Shown: in pieces, positions 59,970 to 64,000 of the stretch
Layout of the letters: every line of letters begins with the position of its first letter
Numbering within the stretch: position 1 is the stretch's first letter
From: an uncultured Clostridia bacterium
Lineage (GTDB): Bacteria > Bacillota > Clostridia > Christensenellales > CAG-917
Assembly: GCA_947625225.1 (NCBI GenBank)
Contig: CANQNQ010000002.1
Coordinates: forward strand, 1 to 64,000
DNA length: 64,000 bases
Direction: 5' to 3'
Made by a program: the position numbers and the translations under genes
The notes under the pieces: generated by a model
The model's database searches: none
What the model saw: the letters and a program-made list of their open reading frames with translations, nothing else
Told to the model about the DNA's origin: nothing

Positions 59970-60457
59970 TATTGTTTTTTGTGCGTGCGGATGTGGACAG
60001 CGACAGATTTGTCAAACATTGCTACGCCCATTACCGCGACATAATGCGCCAATACAACCCTAATTTGCCACCTCAGGTGCGCATTTTGCGTGAGGAAGGC
60101 AAAAAACCGAGGCTGGATACGGACGAGGCGTACTTCAATTTGTCCCACTCCCACGGGCTGAGCGTGTTGGCTATATCCCACGCGCCTATAGGCGTTGACG
60201 TGGAGATGGTGCGCCCCATAGACTTTGCCAAGTTCGACTTCATCTCGGCAGAGAACGAGCAGGATTTCTTTGAACAATGGACGCAGCGCGAAAGCTACGT
60301 CAAGTTTACGGGCGAGGGGCTTGGCGCCATGCGCAAACAGCCGCCCGCCGACGCGCACTTCGAGCATTTTGATGTGTTTGACGGCTATCACGTGTGCGTG
60401 TGCGCAGAGGAGCAGAACGTAACCGCGTACGAGATGAACGCGGAGGATATAGATTGA
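59966..60457 (+). CDS. 4'-phosphopantetheinyl transferase superfamily protein
   Basis: This 163-residue short Sfp/AcpS-type protein attaches phosphopantetheine from CoA to carrier proteins. It has FNLSHSHGLSVLAISHAPIG, GVDVEMVRPIDF (magnesium-binding Asp-x-Glu) and WTQRESYVKFTGEGL (the WxxKE-like helix with Arg in place of Lys). It lacks the first third of full Sfp. The acyl carrier protein 33 bases downstream is an obvious partner. Translation is coupled to malQ. Confidence 0.85.
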   Translation: MILFFVRADVDSDRFVKHCYAHYRDIMRQYNPNLPPQVRILREEGKKPRLDTDEAYFNLSHSHGLSVLAISHAPIGVDVEMVRPIDFAKFDFISAENEQDFFEQWTQRESYVKFTGEGLGAMRKQPPADAHFEHFDVFDGYHVCVCAEEQNVTAYEMNAEDID

Positions 60458-60490
60458 TATTGCGCCGCAAATGCGGCAAAGGAGTATATT

Positions 60491-60724
60491 ATGGTTTTTG
60501 AAAAATTGAAGGACTTGATTGTCAAACAAATGGGCGTCGATCGCGACAGCATAACGCTTGACAGCGACATCTTTGACGACATTGGCGCGGACAGCCTGGA
60601 CATCGTGGAGATGCTGATGGACGTGGAAAGCCAGTGGAACATAGTCGTCGACGACAGCGAGATCTTGGGCTTCCGCACAGTGGGCGACGTGGTGAAGTTG
60701 GTGGAACAAAAAATTGCCAAGTGA
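60491..60724 (+). CDS. acpP: acyl carrier protein
   Basis: This 77-residue ACP has the phosphopantetheine serine in GADSLD (Ser35), flanked by DDIGADSLDIVEMLMDVE, and VGDVVKLVEQKI at the end. Most residues fit fatty-acid ACP. No fatty-acid genes are adjacent, so it could serve another pathway with the PPTase. AAAGGAG precedes the ATG. Confidence 0.94.
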   Translation: MVFEKLKDLIVKQMGVDRDSITLDSDIFDDIGADSLDIVEMLMDVESQWNIVVDDSEILGFRTVGDVVKLVEQKIAK

Positions 60725-60787
60725 GCGCAATTCTATATCAAAGGAACAAGGATAGGTAAAATCTTGCCTATTCGAAATTTTGTAGTT

Positions 60788-60815
60788 AAAAACCTGCTTT
60801 TTCAAGCAGGTTTTT
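60788..60815. terminator. bidirectional terminator
   Basis: AAAACCTGCTT pairs with AAGCAGGTTTT around a short TTTC loop, between acpP and convergent clcA. Confidence 0.9.
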
Positions 60816-60829
60816 ATGTTGTTTTAAGT

Positions 60830-62494
60830 TTAGTCGGTTGAATTGGCGCTCTCGTCTTTTTGGGAAGCGTCATATTTGTATTCGGGCGCGGAAATGTCCT
60901 TGCGCGGGCGGTCGCCGACTATTTGAGCTATGTCGTCTTCCACGACGCGCTTGTCGGAGGTCTGCGCCTTTATGTGCAATATGTCGCCGCTTTCCAGTTC
61001 GGTCTCGGAGGATGGGACTACGGCCTTGCCATCGCGCTCAAGCAGCACCACCGTCATGTCGCTCGGCCAGATTATGTCGCGTATCTCGCGTCCGTCCGCA
61101 TGCGAGCCGCGGCGAACTTTGGCGGTGAATTGGTGGATTGAGGGTTCGTTCTCGTCAAGCATCCACTCAAGGATGAGGTCGTAAAGCGGCTTGTGACGGA
61201 ACAGCTCGCTGACAAAGTAGCCTATCAGCACGCCTATTATCACGGGTATAAGCAGGGTGAATTGCCACGTGAACTCGATCACCATCACTATCGCTGTCAG
61301 CGGCGCCTTGACGGTGGAGGCGAATATGGTCGCCATGCATATAAGCACGATGGCGTCCGCGTATGCTTTGTCCATGCCCATCATTATGCACAGTTGCGCC
61401 ATAAACGCGCCTACGCACGCGCCCAGCGCGATTATTGGGACAAAGATGCCTGCGGGGAGCTGCGCGCCAATGTTTAGGCACAGCGAAATGACGCGCAAAA
61501 CTATCAATATCGCCAACGTCGCAAGCAGTGGAGCGCCGAATATGCCGCCGAGGGTCATCTCCTCCGCGCCGCCGTCCGTGCCCAGAGCCTCGATGAGGGA
61601 GTGACCACCGCCCGTGGCAAATACGCTTATAAGCCCCACCGCGCCCGCAAACAGCAGCGGAATGAGGACTTTTACAAAGCCGCGCAGGGCGGTCATTTTG
61701 GAGAACATCCGTCCGCTCAAAGAGGACAATTTGTATATCGCAATGCCCAAAAACGCGCATACTATGGCCGCCAAAACAACATACAGGTATGCATTTATGG
61801 GCAGATCCACCACTTTGAAGTCGTGGAACGCCGCGCCCGTGCTCAGCTTCAGCGCGCCGCGGAGCAGGTTGCGGGTGACCACCGCGCCTATGACGGAAGC
61901 AAAGGTGGTGATCACAAGCGGCGGAGTGAAGCGCCTGTGCGCCTCTTCAAGCGCGAACAGTACGCCGGTTATGGGAGCGTTGGACGCCACCGCCACGCCA
62001 GCGCTTGCGCCCGCCGATATATAAAGGCGCCTCTCCATGTCGGGACGGCGAAGCAATGTGCCCGCTCCGTCCGAAGTCATCGCGCCGATAAGCATGGATG
62101 GGCCCTCCGCGCCCGCCGTAACGCCCATAAACATGACAAACAGCGAGGAAGCCGCCATCGCGGGCAGCACCTTGTACCACTTCATGCGCAGCATACCCCT
62201 GGATGCGCCCTCGGCTTGCGGCACGCCGTTGCCCCTTATCATCGGCACGAAGTACATCGCGACGCTCAGCAAAAACGCGCCCGCCGCCAGCACGACGAAC
62301 AGCAGGGGGATGAACGCGGGATTTTCGCGGATGTAGATATACAGTTCGCCGGAATATTCGCTTATTATGTCCGCAGCTATGTTAAAAAATGTTACCACCA
62401 CGCCCGTCAGCACGCCCGTCAGCAATCCCATTGCCAACAGTTGCGCGGCGCTTTTGAGCGCGTTGAGTTTGCTTTTGTCCGCTTTGATTTCCAT
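60830..62494 (-). CDS. ClC-family chloride channel/antiporter with TrkA-C domain
   Basis: This 554-residue protein has the ClC core with GAEGPSMLIGAM (the G-x-E-x-P selectivity and gating Glu), ITGVLFALEEAHRRF and GIFVPIIALGACVGAF. A C-terminal RCK_C/TrkA-C-like domain (residues ~460-535, with REIRDIIWPSDMTVVLLERD) follows. The gating Glu suggests H+/Cl- exchange rather than a passive channel. The C-terminal domain may bind a nucleotide such as c-di-AMP, made by CdaA in this window; that is a hypothesis. No ribosome site is obvious. Confidence 0.9.
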   Translation of the reverse strand: MEIKADKSKLNALKSAAQLLAMGLLTGVLTGVVVTFFNIAADIISEYSGELYIYIRENPAFIPLLFVVLAAGAFLLSVAMYFVPMIRGNGVPQAEGASRGMLRMKWYKVLPAMAASSLFVMFMGVTAGAEGPSMLIGAMTSDGAGTLLRRPDMERRLYISAGASAGVAVASNAPITGVLFALEEAHRRFTPPLVITTFASVIGAVVTRNLLRGALKLSTGAAFHDFKVVDLPINAYLYVVLAAIVCAFLGIAIYKLSSLSGRMFSKMTALRGFVKVLIPLLFAGAVGLISVFATGGGHSLIEALGTDGGAEEMTLGGIFGAPLLATLAILIVLRVISLCLNIGAQLPAGIFVPIIALGACVGAFMAQLCIMMGMDKAYADAIVLICMATIFASTVKAPLTAIVMVIEFTWQFTLLIPVIIGVLIGYFVSELFRHKPLYDLILEWMLDENEPSIHQFTAKVRRGSHADGREIRDIIWPSDMTVVLLERDGKAVVPSSETELESGDILHIKAQTSDKRVVEDDIAQIVGDRPRKDISAPEYKYDASQKDESANSTD

Positions 62495-62562
62495 ATATAC
62501 CTCGAAGTGTCAGCGCCGCGGAAAAGCGGCTTTGCGGGTTGTGAATTTATGACAAAATTGCC

Positions 62563-62571
62563 ACCTGTATT
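62563..62571 (-). repeat. AATACAGGT motif
   Basis: Full version on the reverse strand (GAAAACTC before, GGCAATTTTGTCATAAA after) between the clcA start and the WYL gene. Confidence 0.75.
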
Positions 62572-62582
62572 GAGTTTTCAGC

Positions 62583-63554
62583 TCATTTTGTGTACATGTC
62601 AAGAGTTTTTTGCAATGTTTCTATAACTTTTTGCCTTAAAGTCGGCGGGGACAGCACCTCGACGTTGGCGTTGTATTGCAGCGCCCAAAACAGCATCGCC
62701 TGTTCGCTTGCCTTGACGGTGACGATTATGTGGTCGTCCTGCTTTTTCACCGTGTAGTCCCTGCCAAACCAGTCCGCCAGCGCGTCCGTCATAAACAGCG
62801 GGCACTTCATCGTCACAGGGCAGGGCTTGTCGCTGTACATATAGGGCATGGATGTCGCTATCGTGCGATAGTTGATCCCGCGCGCGTAGCCGGGATTGGA
62901 TTTTAGCGGCACCGCTTCCTCGTCCAGAAGGCGCATTTTGGTGATCTTGTCCATGCGGTAGAATCCAACTTTGCCGTATTTGTCGTCGCGCAACATCAGG
63001 TAGTAGCGTTGGTTGTGCAGCAGCATCTGATAAGGGGAGGCGACGTGGCTGTCCGACTTGTGCAATTTTTTGTCAGCGCCCACGCGATTGTAGTCAAAGG
63101 CTATCTTTTTGCCGCTTTCTATCGCCTCGTCCGCCAGCTCGATGTTCAGGAAAAAGTCCCTGTTTTCGGACTTTTCCCAATCCTTGACGGAGTAGACGTG
63201 GCGCACATGATTTTTGAAATCGCGGCCGCCAAGCGAGATCAGCTTGTTTATCAGCTGCTCGGAATGCGCGGAATTGATGTGCCGCGCGCTCAGTACGCTG
63301 TCTATAAGCAGGCGCAGTTCGGAGTTTTCAAGCGGGCGGGAGGCGAGATAGGAGCCGTAACGCGTGCTCTCTATGTCGTAGCCCATCTCTTTAAGGCAGG
63401 AGATGTTGCGCCCTATCGCCTTGCGCTCGCATTCGGCACCGTATTCCTTGTCGAGATACTCGATGATGTCCTGTTGCGTGAGAGGGTGCTCGGCGTCGGA
63501 ATGCTTGTCGAGTATCTGATATATGCGCATAAGCAGCGTCTTTTTTGTTTCCAT
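62583..63554 (-). CDS. WYL-domain transcriptional regulator
   Basis: This 323-residue protein has an N-terminal winged helix (LLMRIYQILDKHSDAEHPLT, IIEYLDKEYGAECERKAIGR), a WYL ligand-sensing domain (DSHVASPYQMLLHNQRYYLM, then YGKVGFYRMDKITKM) and a C-terminal WCX extension ending VLSPPTLRQKVIETLQKTLD. WYL domains bind nucleic acids or small ligands and often regulate stress or defence genes. GGAGG precedes the ATG. A palindrome lies at its promoter, suggesting self-repression. Confidence 0.9.
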   Translation of the reverse strand: METKKTLLMRIYQILDKHSDAEHPLTQQDIIEYLDKEYGAECERKAIGRNISCLKEMGYDIESTRYGSYLASRPLENSELRLLIDSVLSARHINSAHSEQLINKLISLGGRDFKNHVRHVYSVKDWEKSENRDFFLNIELADEAIESGKKIAFDYNRVGADKKLHKSDSHVASPYQMLLHNQRYYLMLRDDKYGKVGFYRMDKITKMRLLDEEAVPLKSNPGYARGINYRTIATSMPYMYSDKPCPVTMKCPLFMTDALADWFGRDYTVKKQDDHIIVTVKASEQAMLFWALQYNANVEVLSPPTLRQKVIETLQKTLDMYTK

Positions 63555-63647
63555 ATGTCCTCCTTTGCGCCTTCCTCGCGCATATGACGGCAGCGGAACA
63601 GGCGCAATTGCGACTTTTTTTGAAATTTTTTGAAAAAAGTTTTCAAA

Positions 63648-63665
63648 TGTACCGTTTTCGGGACA
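63648..63665. promoter_or_regulatory. candidate operator for WYL regulator
   Basis: TGTACCG and CGGGACA form an inverted repeat with one mismatch around TTTT, just downstream of the -10 box of the leftward promoter. Confidence 0.5.
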
Positions 63666-63666
63666 T

Positions 63667-63695
63667 ATTATACGCTAAAATGAAATTGAAATCAA
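63667..63695 (-). promoter_or_regulatory. promoter of WYL regulator
   Basis: On the reverse strand TTGATT (63690-63695), 17 bases, TATAAT (63667-63672), with a leader of about 105 bases. Confidence 0.7.
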
Positions 63696-63757
63696 GGGGA
63701 AATGAAAATTTCCTCCCAAAAAACAAAAAAATTGCCGCAAGGCGCAAAGGAGTCAAT

Positions 63758-63871
63758 ATGAATATCAGCATTTCACGCATCAGCAAAGGCGACCAAGTTT
63801 GCAACTCGTCCGTGGCGACCGCCGCAGACGGCAGCCTAATCAGCGTCAGGATGAGCATAATCCATCGCTGA
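63758..63871 (+). CDS. 37-residue hypothetical peptide
   Basis: MNISISRISKGDQVCNSSVA with 17 further residues, preceded by AAAGGAG 6 bases before the ATG. One Cys, no membrane segment, no known family. The ribosome site is good, but the frame is short and may be fortuitous. Confidence 0.4.
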   Translation: MNISISRISKGDQVCNSSVATAADGSLISVRMSIIHR

Positions 63872-64000
63872 CCGACCCCGCTCCCATAACCCATTGCTTC
63901 GGATGAAAACTAAAAGCACGCAGGATAAAGCTGGAAAATACAAAAGATAAACTATTTCTGAGCATAAATTGCGCGCTGTTGTCATCAAGAAGTAAGTTGT
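63872..64000. other. intergenic tail of window
   Basis: No gene, repeat or terminator was recognised here. A gene may begin beyond the window. Confidence 0.4.

Overview
This window looks like part of a chromosome from a spore-forming, probably uncultured Clostridia-type Firmicute. The evidence is a set of sporulation-linked genes (spoVG, spoVB, a SpoIIQ-like M23 protein, spoIVFB), the Clostridia-type SCIFF ranthipeptide pair, Rex, CdaA and RNase G/E. Most start codons have GGAGG-like ribosome sites, although several genes look leaderless. The base composition is moderately GC-rich and the intergenic DNA is AT-rich. No phage and no complete insertion sequence was recognised.

Layout. 1-2.4 kb: tRNA-Arg(CCG), a RelA/SpoT-domain gene interrupted by an in-frame stop, and an unknown gene. 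2.4-5.1 kb: an AT-rich restriction-modification-like island made of an XRE regulator, an EcoRI-type adenine methylase and a DUF262-HNH protein. 5.1-7.0 kb: rplI, a TrmN6-like gene and rsmI. 7.2-12 kb: DUF1540, an AraM/AraL-like pair, the SpoIIQ-like gene and an acyl-CoA ligase. 12.4-17.2 kb: spoVG, murC, a DUF421/DUF4363 pair and spoVB. 17.4-22.1 kb: a 1,558-residue five-module surface lipoprotein. 22.3-31.3 kb: split TSUP transporter, ppx-maf-mreB, minD-minE-small membrane protein-spoIVFB, glucokinase and RNase G. 31.4-39.2 kb: an alcohol-dehydrogenase relative, lysC, cdaA, a membrane protein, holA, an FAD enzyme and a radical SAM protein. 39.5-44.0 kb: a second giant lipoprotein. 44.4-47.5 kb: a uracil salvage unit (leader peptide/attenuator, permease, upp) followed by a cluster of structured repeats. 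47.5-64 kb: a lipoprotein hydrolase, an Orn/Lys/Arg decarboxylase, SCIFF precursor and maturase, a DUF975 protein with its XRE regulator, ybaK, rex, glyS, DUF3737, a Cys-rich mini-protein, a TspO relative, coaX-malQ-PPTase-acpP, a ClC transporter and a WYL regulator.

Two features stand out as possibly undescribed. (1) A 9-base word, AATACAGGT, usually preceded by ACTC and followed by NGC and AT-rich DNA, occurs 17 times exactly when about 0.5 would be expected by chance. Fifteen copies are intergenic, often beside terminators. One inverted pair is itself a terminator, and two copies sit inside genes in frame. This pattern resembles the DNA-uptake sequences of Haemophilus and Neisseria, which are not known from Firmicutes. 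(2) Downstream of upp lie two ~180-base direct repeats whose flanks are conserved. The arms of their central hairpin differ completely in sequence between copies, yet pairing is kept, which is strong evidence for a structured RNA or DNA element. Two smaller hairpins that also vary while keeping their pairing lie between them.

Functional groupings are otherwise conventional: cell-shape and division genes (mreB, minD/E, spoVB, murC), second-messenger enzymes (cdaA, RelA/SpoT), pyrimidine salvage, and a PPTase beside acyl carrier protein. Coordinates of starts were chosen from ribosome-binding sites and family starts, and remain inferences from sequence alone.
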